A DNA stretch of 64,000 nucleotides from Microbispora hainanensis (GCF_006874475.1 NZ_VIRM01000005.1:186001-250000), one strand, 5' to 3'. Numbered from the stretch's first letter, positions 53,396 to 62,425 are shown. The notes: a model not told the origin generated them from the sequence alone. A program made the numbers and translations.

Positions 53396-54802
53396 ATGAC
53401 TTCTACCGCTGATATTCAGCGTGCCGTCGATCCGGCCCGGCCTCCCCAGCCCAGGCGTGTGACCTGGGCGGTGCTGCGCCCGCTGGTGCTGCGCCTGCAC
53501 TTCTATGCCGGAATCCTCATCGCCCCCTTCCTGCTCGTGGCCGCGACCACGGGCCTGCTGTACGCCGCCTCCTTCCAGATCGAGAACGTCGTCTACCGGC
53601 ACGAGCTGACCGCGCCGGTGACTCAGACCACCGTCCCCCTGAGCGAGCAGGTCACTGCGGCGCGCCAGGCGCTCCCCGAAGGGAAGGTCACCGCGGTGCG
53701 GCCCGCGGCCGAGCCCGGCCTGACCACCCGGGTGCTGCTGGACGTGCCGAACCTGCCCGAAAGCACGCAGATGGCGGTCTTCGTCGACCCCGGCACCGGT
53801 CAGGTGCGCGGCACGCTGGAAAGCTACGGCGGCTCCGGCGCGCTGCCCGTACGCGCCTGGATCTCCGACCTGCACCGTCGCCTCCACCTGGGAGAGCCCG
53901 GGCGGATCTACAGCGAGCTGGCCGCCAGCTGGCTGTGGGTCGTCGCCCTCGGCGGGCTGGCGCTGTGGCTGAGCAGGCGTCGCCGCAACGGCCGCCGCCT
54001 CCGTGGCCTGCTCACTCCCGACCGCGCCGCCACTGGGCTACGCCGCACGCTGTCCTGGCACGGCTCGGTGGGCTTGTGGGCCGTGCTGGGCGTGCTGTTC
54101 CTGTCCGCCACCGGCCTGACCTGGTCGAAGTACGCCGGAGAGAACATCGGCGAGCTGCGCACGAGGTTCGGCTGGGCGACTCCGTCGATCAACACCGATC
54201 TCGGTGAGCACGCCGGGCACACGGGACACGCCGGGCACGCCGCGAGCGGCGGCCAGGCCGGCGACACCGCGGACGTGGGAATCGACAAGATCGCGCAGGC
54301 GGCGGCCAGCTGGCGGCTGTCCGGCCCGCTGGAGATCGTCCCGCCGGCCGAGCCCGGGGCCGCGTACGTGGTCAAGGAGATCCGCAAGACCGCTCCCACG
54401 CGACTGGACCAGCTGGCGTTCGACCCGGTGACCGGGCAGTTCGTGGGCGAGTTGCGGTTCGCCGACTACCCGCTGGCCGCCAAGCTCACCGAGTGGGGCA
54501 TCGACGCGCACATGGGGCTGCTGTTCGGCCTGGCCAACCAGATCGTCCTGGCCGCGATCGCAATCGGGCTCATCACCCTGATCGTGCTGGGCTACCGGAT
54601 GTGGTGGCGGCGCCGTCCGACCCGCGGATTCGGCCGGCCCTACCCCCGCGGCGGTTGGCGGGCGGTGCACTGGGGAGTCCTGGCGCCGCTGGCCCTGCTC
54701 GCCCTCGTCGTGGGGTACTTCCTGCCCCTGATGGGCATCTCCCTGGCCGCGTTCCTGGTGATTGACACCCTACTCGGGCTCCGTTCCAGGGTCGCCGGCT
54801 AG
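53396..54802 (+). CDS. PepSY-associated transmembrane protein
   Basis: A 468-residue membrane protein. A first helix LRLHFYAGILIAPFLLVAATTGLLYA (about 30-55) is followed by a PepSY-like periplasmic part, helices at about 180, 220 and 385-455. A His-rich loop GEHAGHTGHAGHAA (about residues 274-287) is probably a metal-binding site, copper or nickel. PepSY_TM proteins often act in iron or copper uptake and reduction. Its position between a copper-type membrane protein and sod/nik genes supports a metal role. Confidence 0.88.
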   Translation: MTSTADIQRAVDPARPPQPRRVTWAVLRPLVLRLHFYAGILIAPFLLVAATTGLLYAASFQIENVVYRHELTAPVTQTTVPLSEQVTAARQALPEGKVTAVRPAAEPGLTTRVLLDVPNLPESTQMAVFVDPGTGQVRGTLESYGGSGALPVRAWISDLHRRLHLGEPGRIYSELAASWLWVVALGGLALWLSRRRRNGRRLRGLLTPDRAATGLRRTLSWHGSVGLWAVLGVLFLSATGLTWSKYAGENIGELRTRFGWATPSINTDLGEHAGHTGHAGHAASGGQAGDTADVGIDKIAQAAASWRLSGPLEIVPPAEPGAAYVVKEIRKTAPTRLDQLAFDPVTGQFVGELRFADYPLAAKLTEWGIDAHMGLLFGLANQIVLAAIAIGLITLIVLGYRMWWRRRPTRGFGRPYPRGGWRAVHWGVLAPLALLALVVGYFLPLMGISLAAFLVIDTLLGLRSRVAG

Positions 54803-54997
54803 GCGCATGGCTTGTGCAGCCGGAGCCCGGATCCGCGAGAATTCGGGCTCCGGCCACATCACCCGCCGAGTGGTGAACAGTGGGCGTGTGTGGACATGAC
54901 CGTGATGCGCGTACGGCGGGGAGGGCACGGTTACGGAGCCTGGGGCCTGTAGTAGCGGGCCCGGCTCTCGCGGTTCGTCGCGGGCTCCCTTCGCGCC

Positions 54998-55315
54998 TCA
55001 GGCGGCGAACAGGAGAAGCAGGCCCACGACGGTGTAGACCACCATCAGCACGAGCAGGGGGATCTGGCCGAGGACGGCGGTCCGGCGGGGGGACGGGGCC
55101 AGCGCGCGGTCGTGTGCCAGGACGGTGCCCAGCACGTGGCCGATGACGATGACCGTGACCTGGAGGGTGGCGACTCCGGCGGGGGTGGTGCCGAGCGCCT
55201 GGGTGGTTCACCCGGCGGTGCCGAGCCAGTTCGCGCCGGTGTCCAGCGGGTCGGACAGCAGGGCGATGGTCCGCTGCCCATCCAGGAGGAACTCGGTGGC
55301 ATCGGCCGGAGGTGC
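54998..55315 (-). pseudogene. C-terminal remnant of an actinobacterial membrane protein gene with an in-frame stop
   Basis: The minus strand reads FLLDGQRTIALLSDPLDTG, then NWLGTAG and a TGA (55208-55210), and continues in the same frame with TTQALGTTPAGVATLQV, HVLGTVLAHDRAL and LVLMVVYTVVGLLLLFAA to a stop at 54998. The GQ...SDPL...GTA and AHDRA signatures belong to the last third of a large multi-helix protein common in actinomycetes. The first two thirds are missing, and an internal stop interrupts the rest, so the gene is dead. Confidence 0.6.
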
Positions 55316-55369
55316 GGCACCCTCCGCTACCCCGGTGACCGTGGCGGACAGCCCGATCAGGAGACTGGC

Positions 55370-55543
55370 ATGCCGGGCTGGATCTGGGCGGTCGTGGCCG
55401 CGCTCGCTGTTCTCGAAGTGGCCGCCGTCCTGCTGGACGTGGCAGGAAACCGTCGACGCCGCCGCTCCCGGACAGCTCGGAGGACCCCGGATCAGGACCG
55501 GAGAACGGTGAGCGCGACTGACGGACGCGGCGCGAGAGTTTGA
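55370..55543 (+). CDS. Possible small single-helix membrane protein
   Basis: A 57-residue reading frame with AGGAGA before its ATG, one membrane helix (WIWAVVAALAVLEVAAVLLDV) and a strongly basic tail (NRRRRRSRTARRTP). It lies opposite the degraded gene's upstream region, so it might be chance; composition is the only support. Confidence 0.35.
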   Translation: MPGWIWAVVAALAVLEVAAVLLDVAGNRRRRRSRTARRTPDQDRRTVSATDGRGARV

Positions 55544-55602
55544 AGGAGGCTCGTTCGCGCCTCTCCGCATCAGGTTGTCGGGGCTGGGGAGAGAAGTCCC
55601 GG

Positions 55603-55662
55603 GCGGCGGCCCGTGGTTGGAACAGTGCTGCGGAAGGATCTCCTAGCACCACGGGCCGCCGC
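55603..55662 (-). terminator. Terminator hairpin after the superoxide dismutase gene
   Basis: A 15-bp perfect stem GCGGCGGCCCGTGGT / ACCACGGGCCGCCGC (55603-55617 with 55648-55662) with a 30-nt loop. It is 18 bp downstream of the sod stop at 55681 on the minus strand. Confidence 0.65.
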
Positions 55663-55680
55663 GGTCTTGGGCGGGAAGGT

Positions 55681-56286
55681 TCAGGCCACGCCTCGCGCGG
55701 CCTCAAAGCGGGAAGTCACGTCGGTCCAGTTGACCAGGCTCCAGAGCTTTTCGACGTAGTCCGGCCGGACGTTGCGATACTGCAGGTAGTAGGCGTGCTC
55801 CCAGGCATCGAAGACCAGGAGCGGGGTGGTGTTCATCCCGACGTTGCCGTGGTGGTCGTAGACCTGCTCGACGACGAGCCGGCGGGAAAGGGGCTCCCAG
55901 GCCAGAACTCCCCAGCCGGAGCCCTGCACCGTGCTGGTCGCGGTGGTCAGCTGCTTCTGGAACGCCTCGAAGGAGCCGAAGTGCTCGTCGATCGCGTCGC
56001 GCAGTGCCCCGTCGGGCCGGTCACCGCCGTCCGGTGAGAGGTTCTGCCAGAAGATCGTGTGCAGGACGTGCCCGGACAGGTTGAAGGCGTAGGTCTTCTC
56101 CAGGCCGACCAGTCCGCTGAAGTCGCCCTTGTCCCGGGCTTCGGCGAGGCGATCGAGGGTGTCGTTGGCGCCCTTGACGTAGGCGGCGTGATGCTTCGCG
56201 TGGTGCAACTCCAGGATCTCGCCCGTGATCGCCGGTTCGAGCGCGGCGTAGTCGTAGGGCAGGTCGGGCAGGGCGTACTGGCCCAT
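55681..56286 (-). CDS. sodF: Iron/manganese-type superoxide dismutase (SodF-like, Nur-controlled)
   Basis: A 201-residue SOD. Metal ligands are visible: His in [12 protein letters not shown], His in [12 protein letters not shown], and Asp and His in [11 protein letters not shown]. Conversion of superoxide to peroxide and oxygen is thus certain as a family trait. The metal is probably Fe, since in Streptomyces the Fe enzyme SodF is repressed by Nur when nickel allows the Ni-SOD, and a Nur-type site is at 56307-56323. It is downstream of nikE on the same strand but has its own operator and terminator. Confidence 0.93.
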   Translation of the reverse strand: MGQYALPDLPYDYAALEPAITGEILELHHAKHHAAYVKGANDTLDRLAEARDKGDFSGLVGLEKTYAFNLSGHVLHTIFWQNLSPDGGDRPDGALRDAIDEHFGSFEAFQKQLTTATSTVQGSGWGVLAWEPLSRRLVVEQVYDHHGNVGMNTTPLLVFDAWEHAYYLQYRNVRPDYVEKLWSLVNWTDVTSRFEAARGVA

Positions 56287-56306
56287 CAGGTCCCTCCAAA
56301 AGCTTA

Positions 56307-56323
56307 TTGCGAATCACTTGCAA
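56307..56323. promoter_or_regulatory. Nur-type nickel operator upstream of the superoxide dismutase gene
   Basis: TTGCGAATCACTTGCAA fits the Nur consensus TTGC-N9-GCAA (half-sites separated as in Streptomyces sodF). It is 16/17 identical to the complement of the site at 61502-61518 in front of nikA. It lies 20 bp from the ATG at 56286. Confidence 0.75.
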
Positions 56324-56439
56324 CTACATCTATCACGCAACACGAAGGTGTGAGTGTGATCGTCGAACTCGAACCTCCATCGGGGTGCAGGACCACGCTG
56401 CCGCTGTCCGCGTCGATCGCTGTGAGCGGATCGACGTCC

Positions 56440-57102
56440 TCAGGCGGCAGGAGCCATCTCGGACAGGTGACGGATGGATCCGCCGGACGGTCCGGTCCAG
56501 CGGATGAGCAATTCGTCGTCGTGGGTGATGGCCAGCACTCCGGCCCCCGATTCGAGGCGGTAGGCCTCCAGCCGTGCGACGAGATGGGCCTGGGTGGACG
56601 CGTCGAGCATGGTGGTCATCTCGTCGCAGATCACGTAGCGAGGGCGGAGGGTGAGGCTCCGGGCGACGCACGCCCGCTGGAGCTGACCGTCGGAGACCTC
56701 ATGTGGGCGGCGGGAGAGCAGTTCGGGTGTCAGGCCCATCTCCTCGGCCAGTTCCCGCGCGTGCTCGATCGACCGGTGGGCGGCGCGGAGGGGTTCGGCG
56801 ATAACGTCGAGCAGGGTGAAGCGGGGGTCGACGGCGAGCCGGGGCTGTTGGAATATCAGTGCGACCTGGCCGCGAAGCTCGCGTGGGACGCGGTGGCGCC
56901 AGCGGCGGACGTCCACTCCGTCGACGGTGAGCCTGCCCGCGGCGGGCTTCAGCAGCATGGCGAGCACGCGGGCGAGCGTGGACTTCCCGCAGCCGCTCGG
57001 CCCGGCGAGTCCGGTCACCTGTCCGGGCGATACCTCTATGCCGACGCCGCCCAGTACCCGTTGGCGGCCGTAGGAGACGACGACGCCCTCAGCGCGCAAC
57101 AT
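56440..57102 (-). CDS. nikE: Nickel/peptide ABC transporter ATP-binding protein NikE
   Basis: A 220-residue ABC ATPase. Walker A GPSGCGKST, variant signature VSDGQLQRA and Walker B YVICDEMTTMLD (Glu present) are visible. These variants are typical of the actinobacterial NikE subgroup. ATG 57102 overlaps the end of nikD by 14 bp. It would power uptake of nickel together with NikD. Last gene of the nikABCDE operon. Confidence 0.85.
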   Translation of the reverse strand: MLRAEGVVVSYGRQRVLGGVGIEVSPGQVTGLAGPSGCGKSTLARVLAMLLKPAAGRLTVDGVDVRRWRHRVPRELRGQVALIFQQPRLAVDPRFTLLDVIAEPLRAAHRSIEHARELAEEMGLTPELLSRRPHEVSDGQLQRACVARSLTLRPRYVICDEMTTMLDASTQAHLVARLEAYRLESGAGVLAITHDDELLIRWTGPSGGSIRHLSEMAPAA

Positions 57103-58036
57103 GGCTCTCCAGAGGGTGGTGGCAGGCCACCCGGTTGTCACCGAGGGGTGGCAGGGGCAGTCGTCCGCAGTCGTCGGTTGCCCTGGCGCAGCGCGGCCGG
57201 AAGGCGCACCCTTCGGGCAGATCGGTGAGCTCGGGCGGCTGGCCGGGAATCGCGGCGAAACGCCGGGAAGGCAGCGCGTCCAGCAGCCCTGCGGCGTACG
57301 GATGACGGGGCCCGGTGAAGAAGTCGGCTGCCGGTTCGAGGGACAGGATACGGCTGGCGTACATGACGGCGACGTGGTCGGCGACCTGCTGCGCTGCCCG
57401 CAGGTCGTGCGTGATGAGCAGGACGGCCCGGCCGTCGTCGGCGAGGCGGCGTAGCTCGGTCATGGTCGCCTCGACGAGGGGGCGGTCGAGGCCGCTGGTC
57501 GGCTCGTCGGCGATGATCAGCCACGGGTCGCCGGCGAGGGCGATCGCGTTGACCACACGCTGCGCCATCCCGCCGGAGAGCTGGTGGGGATAACGGTCGA
57601 GGTCAGATGGGCGCAGGCCTGCCCGCTCGGCCAGCGTGTCGGCGTGATCGGGGTTTCCTAGCTCGTGCAGGGCCTCGGTGAGCTGGGCGCGCGCTGTGCG
57701 GACCGGGGTGAGATGCGTGGCGGGACTCTGCGGGACGAGCCCGATGCGTCGGCCCCGCACGGTGCGTGCGAGGACCTTCTCCGGTGCCGCAATCAGGTTT
57801 ACGGGGGGTGTGTCGCCGGACTCGAGCCAGGCGGCGCCCACGACCGAGGCGTTGCCGGGGAGCAGGCCCATAAGGGCGTGGGCCATCACGGATTTGCCGC
57901 AGCCGGATTCTCCGACGAGGGCGAGGCACTGACCGCGCCGCACCTCGAAGTGGGCGTCGGTGACGGCCCGCACGGTGGCGCCGGGTAGGTGGAAGCGAAC
58001 CGACAGGCCCTCGACGCGGAGACGTGGTGGTTTCAC
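57089..58036 (-). CDS. nikD: Nickel/peptide ABC transporter ATP-binding protein NikD
   Basis: A 315-residue ABC ATPase of the oligopeptide/nickel group. Walker A GESGCGKSV, signature LSGGMAQR, Walker B LIIADEPTSGLD, and a C-terminal cysteine-rich oligopeptide-type tail (GCAFRPRCARATDDC) are visible. GTG 58036 overlaps the nikC stop (GTGA). The partner NikE has the variant signature, so this subunit is the canonical one. Confidence 0.87.
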   Translation of the reverse strand: MKPPRLRVEGLSVRFHLPGATVRAVTDAHFEVRRGQCLALVGESGCGKSVMAHALMGLLPGNASVVGAAWLESGDTPPVNLIAAPEKVLARTVRGRRIGLVPQSPATHLTPVRTARAQLTEALHELGNPDHADTLAERAGLRPSDLDRYPHQLSGGMAQRVVNAIALAGDPWLIIADEPTSGLDRPLVEATMTELRRLADDGRAVLLITHDLRAAQQVADHVAVMYASRILSLEPAADFFTGPRHPYAAGLLDALPSRRFAAIPGQPPELTDLPEGCAFRPRCARATDDCGRLPLPPLGDNRVACHHPLESHVAR

Positions 58037-58887
58037 AGCTGCAGCTCCGATCGCCAGCGCGGATTGGATCGGTCGCGCCAGTACTGGGCGAGCGCGGAGA
58101 TCGCCAGGGTCGGCAGGAAGATGAACAGGCCGGGGAACAGCGAGGCCCACCAGTTGCCGGCGAGCAGGGACCGCGCACCGTCGTTGATCATGTTCCCGAG
58201 TGAGGCGAGATGGGCCGGCAGTCCCAGGCCGAGGAAGCTGAGCGCGGTCTCGTGCCAGATGGCGTGCGGGATCATCAGCACCGCGGCGAGCATGATGTGC
58301 GGTATCAGATGGGGCAGGAAATGGCGGCGCACGATCCGCAGCCGCCTCGATCCGCCGGAGATCGCGGCGTCGACGAACGGCCGGGCGCGCAGGGTCAGGA
58401 CCTCGGAGCGCACGATCCTGGCCGCGGTCATCCAATGGGTGAGCGCGACCGATACGACGACGGCGGTGGTGCTCGGGGTGAACAGCGCGACGATGAAGAT
58501 GCCGAACAGCAGGTGCGGCACGGAGTTGAAACCGTCGACGATCCTCATGATGAGCCGGTCCAGCGTCCCGCCGGCCGCTCCGGCGGCGAGCCCGGCCAAC
58601 GTGCCGATCGTGACAGAGACGACGGCCGCGGCGAGACCGACGAGCACGGAGACGCGCAGGCCGTACACGGCGCGCAGCAGCACGTCGCGGCCCACCTCGT
58701 CGGTGCCGAACGGATGCCTGAGCGAGGGCGGCAGCGAGGCGGCGTGAAGGTCGACCAGTTGCTGGTCGAGCCTGGCGAACAGCGGCACGAGCACCACGGC
58801 GAGCAGGAGCAACACCAGCGTCACCGCGGCGCCGCGTGGGAAGCGGCGTCGGGAACGTGTGAGCCCACCCGCGACTCCTGTCGCCAT
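58033..58887 (-). CDS. nikC: Nickel/peptide ABC transporter permease NikC
   Basis: A 284-residue permease with an N-terminal helix, the periplasmic HPFGTDEVGRDVLLRAVYG motif characteristic of DppC/NikC, and the conserved EAA-like loop (SEVLTLRARPFVDAAISGGSRRLRI, seen as RARPFVDAAISGG). ATG 58887 overlaps the nikB stop by one base. Five or six helices follow. Confidence 0.88.
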   Translation of the reverse strand: MATGVAGGLTRSRRRFPRGAAVTLVLLLLAVVLVPLFARLDQQLVDLHAASLPPSLRHPFGTDEVGRDVLLRAVYGLRVSVLVGLAAAVVSVTIGTLAGLAAGAAGGTLDRLIMRIVDGFNSVPHLLFGIFIVALFTPSTTAVVVSVALTHWMTAARIVRSEVLTLRARPFVDAAISGGSRRLRIVRRHFLPHLIPHIMLAAVLMIPHAIWHETALSFLGLGLPAHLASLGNMINDGARSLLAGNWWASLFPGLFIFLPTLAISALAQYWRDRSNPRWRSELQL

Positions 58888-59870
58888 CAGCTCACCCCCA
58901 GGACCCGCACCCGCGGGTCGGCGATCACGTACGCGGTGTCGGCGAGCAGGTTGCCGGCGACCACCGCAAGGGTCGCCAGCAGCGTGAGCGCGGCGAGCAG
59001 CGGGAAGTCCGCGGCGAGCGCCGCCTGCACGGACGCGGAGGCCACTCCGGGCCAGGAGAAGACGGTCTCGACGAGGATCGCCCCGGTGACGAGCTCGGGA
59101 ACGCGGGCGCCCAGCAGGGTGATGAACGGCAGCAGCGCCGACCGGAGCGCGTGGCGGACGACGACCGTGCGTTCGCGCAGGCCACGGGCCCGGGCGCCGA
59201 TGACGAAGTCCTCCCGCAAGGTCGTGATCAGCGACTCGCGGACGAACAGCACCAGCCATGAGGACTGCGAGAACGCCAGGACGGCCACCGGGAGGATCAT
59301 GTGCCGGAGCACGTCGGCGGGCTCCACCGTCCCGGACGCCGCGTCGGTGAGGCCGCCGGGAGGCAGCCATCGCAGTCTCACGGCGAATATCCAGATCACG
59401 ATGAGCGCGGTCCAGAACACCGGAGCCGCTTCGTTGGCATAGGCCGTGCCGCTGATCAACCGGTCGGCCCAGGAGTCACGACGCCAGGCCGCCAGCGACC
59501 CCAGCACGAGGCTTGCGGCCAGCATGACGACCATGGCGCAGCCGGCCGCGAGCAGGGTCCATCCCAGCCGTTCCCCGATCACCTCGGCGACGGGCCGGTG
59601 CATGCTCCGTGACTCCCCGAGATCGCCGCGGAGCAGGTTGCCGAGCCAGGTGAGGTACTGCTCGGCGAGTGGCCGGTCCAGACCCCAGTTGGCCCGTATC
59701 TGCCGGGCGATCTCCGGGCTCGTGGTCAGCGCCCGATCGCCGAGATACTGCCGCACCGGATCAAAGGGCGACGCCTTCGCCAGCACGAACATCCCCAGCG
59801 TGACGACCAGGAGCAGCGGCGCGGTGAACGCCAGCCTCCATGCCGCCATCCGTCCCAGGGCGCGCGTCAT
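58887..59870 (-). CDS. nikB: Nickel/peptide ABC transporter permease NikB
   Basis: A 327-residue permease of the DppB/NikB type. The signature FVLAKASPFDPVRQYLGDRA and the EAA loop LREDFVIGARARGLRERTVV are visible, as are six helices. Its ATG overlaps the nikA stop (ATGA), so the substrate-binding protein and permeases are translated in one coupled operon. Confidence 0.88.
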   Translation of the reverse strand: MTRALGRMAAWRLAFTAPLLLVVTLGMFVLAKASPFDPVRQYLGDRALTTSPEIARQIRANWGLDRPLAEQYLTWLGNLLRGDLGESRSMHRPVAEVIGERLGWTLLAAGCAMVVMLAASLVLGSLAAWRRDSWADRLISGTAYANEAAPVFWTALIVIWIFAVRLRWLPPGGLTDAASGTVEPADVLRHMILPVAVLAFSQSSWLVLFVRESLITTLREDFVIGARARGLRERTVVVRHALRSALLPFITLLGARVPELVTGAILVETVFSWPGVASASVQAALAADFPLLAALTLLATLAVVAGNLLADTAYVIADPRVRVLGVS

Positions 59871-61471
59871 GCGGCGGGCTTCCACTCCGCCAGGGTGCGG
59901 AACAACCCGCCGGTGGCATGCTCGTGCGCTTCCACGGCCGGAGCGATGCCGGTCCACTTCCCGCGCACGACGTAGACGTGCTGGAGATAGACCAGGTAGG
60001 TCCAGACCTCGTCGTCGCGAATGCGCTGCTGCAAGGCGTCGTAGGTCTGCTTGCGCACGGTCGGGTCGGTCTCCGCCCGCCCCTTCTCCAGTAGGGCGTC
60101 GACGTCAGGCTCCTTGTAGTGGCCGGGATTGAAGAATCCCTGGCCGGAGAAGCTGGAGTGGAACATCTCGTAGTTGATGTAGTCGGGGTCGTACGGACTT
60201 CCGTAGCCCATGATGAGCGCGTCCTTGGCCATGCGGGGTTCGATGGCGTCCCAGTCCAGCCCTGCCAGCCGTACGTCGACACCGATCTTCTTGGCGTCCG
60301 AGGCGACAGCGAGGGCGAGATCCTTCCGCAGGGAATCGCCTGCGGGGTACATGAGCGTGAAGGAAGCGGGCGTTCCGTCCTTCACTCGGACGCCACCCGA
60401 GCCCGGCTTCCATCCCGCCTGGTCCAGAAGCCGGGCCGCCTGGTCGCGGTCGGGGGTGGGCGTGCCGTCCACGGCCGGGTTGTGCCAGGTGGTGCCGGGC
60501 GCCACGGGACCGAAGGCCGGCCGGCCGGCACCCGCGAGGATGGCCCCGACCATGGCCGAGCGGTCCAGCGCCAGGCTCAGCGCCTTGCGGATGGCCTTGT
60601 CGCCGGTGACCGGCGCGTCCAGGGGGAACATCACACCGCGGTAGTCCGCGCTCGGCACCTTGTAGACGGTCAGGCCGGCCTGGTCTTCGAAGCGGGCGGC
60701 CGCCTTGGGTGGCAACTCGGTGGCGTCGAACTCGCCCGCCGCCATCCGGGTGGCGCGCACGTTGTCGTCGGCCGAGTACGCCATGACCAGGCGTTTGATC
60801 GCCGGGGCGCCGCCCCAGTACGACTGGTTGGCCTCCAGGACGACCTTGTCGCCCGGGGTCCAGGACACGAACCGGTACGGTCCCGTTCCGACAGGCTTGG
60901 TGTTGAACGCGGCCTTGTCCAAGCTCTGGCCCTGCAGCAGACGCCGCGGCACGATGCCCAGCGTGGCGCGCTGCAGGATCGGCGCGTAGGGATGCTTGAG
61001 ATGGAACACCACCGTGGCCGGATCGGGCGCTTCGACGGACTCGATCGCCGTGTAGTCACCCCGGATGCCGGAGTTGTTCTTCGGGTCCAGCACGGCCTGA
61101 TAGGTGTAGGCCACGTCATCGCTGGTCAGAGGCGTGCCGTCGTGGAACCGCACACCCTGGCGGAGGGTGAAGGTCACGGTCGTGCCCTTGACGTCGGGCA
61201 ACCGTTCGGCCAGCGCCGGCGCCAGCGTGAGATCCGCATTACGCCGGACCAGACCGTCGAACAGTAAGGACCCGCCATCAGGTTCATAGCCGAGCACCGG
61301 GTTCAGTGTGTCCGGCTCAGAAGCGAGACCGAGGACGAACGTGTCCCGCGTTCCCGGATTGCTCGACGAGGTGCCAGGTGACGATGGCGCCGTGCAGGAG
61401 GCGGACAGGCCGAGGATCGCCACCACGCCGAGCCGGGCGAGGGTGACAAACCGGGCACGGAGGATCTTCAT
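59867..61471 (-). CDS. nikA: Nickel-type ABC transporter substrate-binding lipoprotein NikA
   Basis: A 534-residue solute-binding protein of family 5. The lipobox LSASC (Cys26) follows a signal peptide. Typical segments include LGLASEPDTLNPVLGYE and VRFHDGTPLTSDDVAYTYQA. Cluster 5 includes oligopeptide and nickel binders. Nickel is favoured because a Nur-type operator lies 31 bp upstream, which in Streptomyces controls nikABCDE. It is first in the nikABCDE operon (61471 to 56440). A peptide substrate remains possible. Confidence 0.87.
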   Translation of the reverse strand: MKILRARFVTLARLGVVAILGLSASCTAPSSPGTSSSNPGTRDTFVLGLASEPDTLNPVLGYEPDGGSLLFDGLVRRNADLTLAPALAERLPDVKGTTVTFTLRQGVRFHDGTPLTSDDVAYTYQAVLDPKNNSGIRGDYTAIESVEAPDPATVVFHLKHPYAPILQRATLGIVPRRLLQGQSLDKAAFNTKPVGTGPYRFVSWTPGDKVVLEANQSYWGGAPAIKRLVMAYSADDNVRATRMAAGEFDATELPPKAAARFEDQAGLTVYKVPSADYRGVMFPLDAPVTGDKAIRKALSLALDRSAMVGAILAGAGRPAFGPVAPGTTWHNPAVDGTPTPDRDQAARLLDQAGWKPGSGGVRVKDGTPASFTLMYPAGDSLRKDLALAVASDAKKIGVDVRLAGLDWDAIEPRMAKDALIMGYGSPYDPDYINYEMFHSSFSGQGFFNPGHYKEPDVDALLEKGRAETDPTVRKQTYDALQQRIRDDEVWTYLVYLQHVYVVRGKWTGIAPAVEAHEHATGGLFRTLAEWKPAA

Positions 61472-61501
61472 GGGGCGAAGGTAAAGCGCCCAGGCAACTT
61501 A

Positions 61502-61525
61502 TTGCAAGTTATTCGCAACTGCGAA
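61502..61525. promoter_or_regulatory. Nur-type nickel operator between nikA and the GNAT gene
   Basis: TTGCAAGTTATTCGCAA (61502-61518) fits TTGC-N9-GCAA. Overlapping it is the perfect dyad TTCGCA-AC-TGCGAA (61512-61525), so more than one Nur dimer may bind. It lies 31 bp from the nikA start and 19 bp from the GTG of the divergent GNAT gene. Confidence 0.75.
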
Positions 61526-61536
61526 AAACTTGCTAT

Positions 61537-62082
61537 GTGCTGGTGGATGACCTGGACGCGGCCGAAGTGCTCAGATGGCAACAACCGATGCACGATCTCT
61601 ACATCGAATGCTTCTCCGTACCGCCCTGGTCAGAGCCGGAGGAGCGCCTGCGTGCCTTCCCCTCGCGACTCGCGGGCCACGTGGCGCAACCCGGGTTCCG
61701 CTCCGCGCTAGCCTCGGAGGACGGCACCTTGCTCGGCGTCTGTTACGGCTGGCCCGCACGCACGACCAGAGACGCCGATCCGCTGATAGAGCAGGTACAC
61801 GACGCGGTCGGTCCCGCCGCCTTCGCGGAGATGTCGCGCAACGCCTTCGAAGTAGTGGAACTGATGGTCGCCGGAAAAGCGAGAGGCAGTGGCCTCGGCA
61901 GGACGCTTCTCCACCGTGTGGCCGGTGGATGCGAACGAGCGTGGCTGCTGACGTTGAAAGACAGCCCGGCCGCTCGTCTCTACCAGCATCTCGGATGGAT
62001 GCCCAAGGGCGAGTTCGATAGCTCTGCCGGTCACCGCCTCGTCGTCTACGCGCGAGAGAACCACGTCTCCGTGAGCGCATGA
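61537..62082 (+). CDS. GNAT-family N-acetyltransferase
   Basis: A 181-residue single-domain GNAT. The acetyl-CoA motif A is ELMVAGKARGSGLGRTLLHRV (the AxGSGLGR loop, about residues 113-119), and PAARLYQHLGWMPKGE is motif B. GTG 61537 is the start, with no obvious ribosome binding site, suggesting a nearly leaderless transcript. It is divergent from nikA and shares the Nur operator region, so nickel may influence it. The acetylated substrate is unknown. From its stop to 62425 I see nothing coding. Confidence 0.85.
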   Translation: MLVDDLDAAEVLRWQQPMHDLYIECFSVPPWSEPEERLRAFPSRLAGHVAQPGFRSALASEDGTLLGVCYGWPARTTRDADPLIEQVHDAVGPAAFAEMSRNAFEVVELMVAGKARGSGLGRTLLHRVAGGCERAWLLTLKDSPAARLYQHLGWMPKGEFDSSAGHRLVVYARENHVSVSA

Positions 62083-62425
62083 GCGGAAATTGGCCGGTAC
62101 GGCGATGCGGGGACATGCCTTGTACGCCTCTGAGCCCAAGGTCTGCCTTTCTCCTCCGTGCTCGTCAACCGGGTCGGCGACATCTCCAAACGGCAATCGC
62201 CCACTACGACCCCTACAAGGTGAATTGATGGTTCACGCCGGTGACGGCAACCGCGCTCATTCAGCTGGCCATCACTTTCCTGCAGATGCCAGCAATGAGG
62301 CGTGTCCTGGTTGTACGACGGCCAGAAGAGCCCACTTGAGTTGTTAGAAACAGCCTCGCAAATGCTTGAAGTGCAAGATCGAATACTTAGAGTAGGGACG
62401 GCTGTCGAGGATCAACGGGGGAGAC

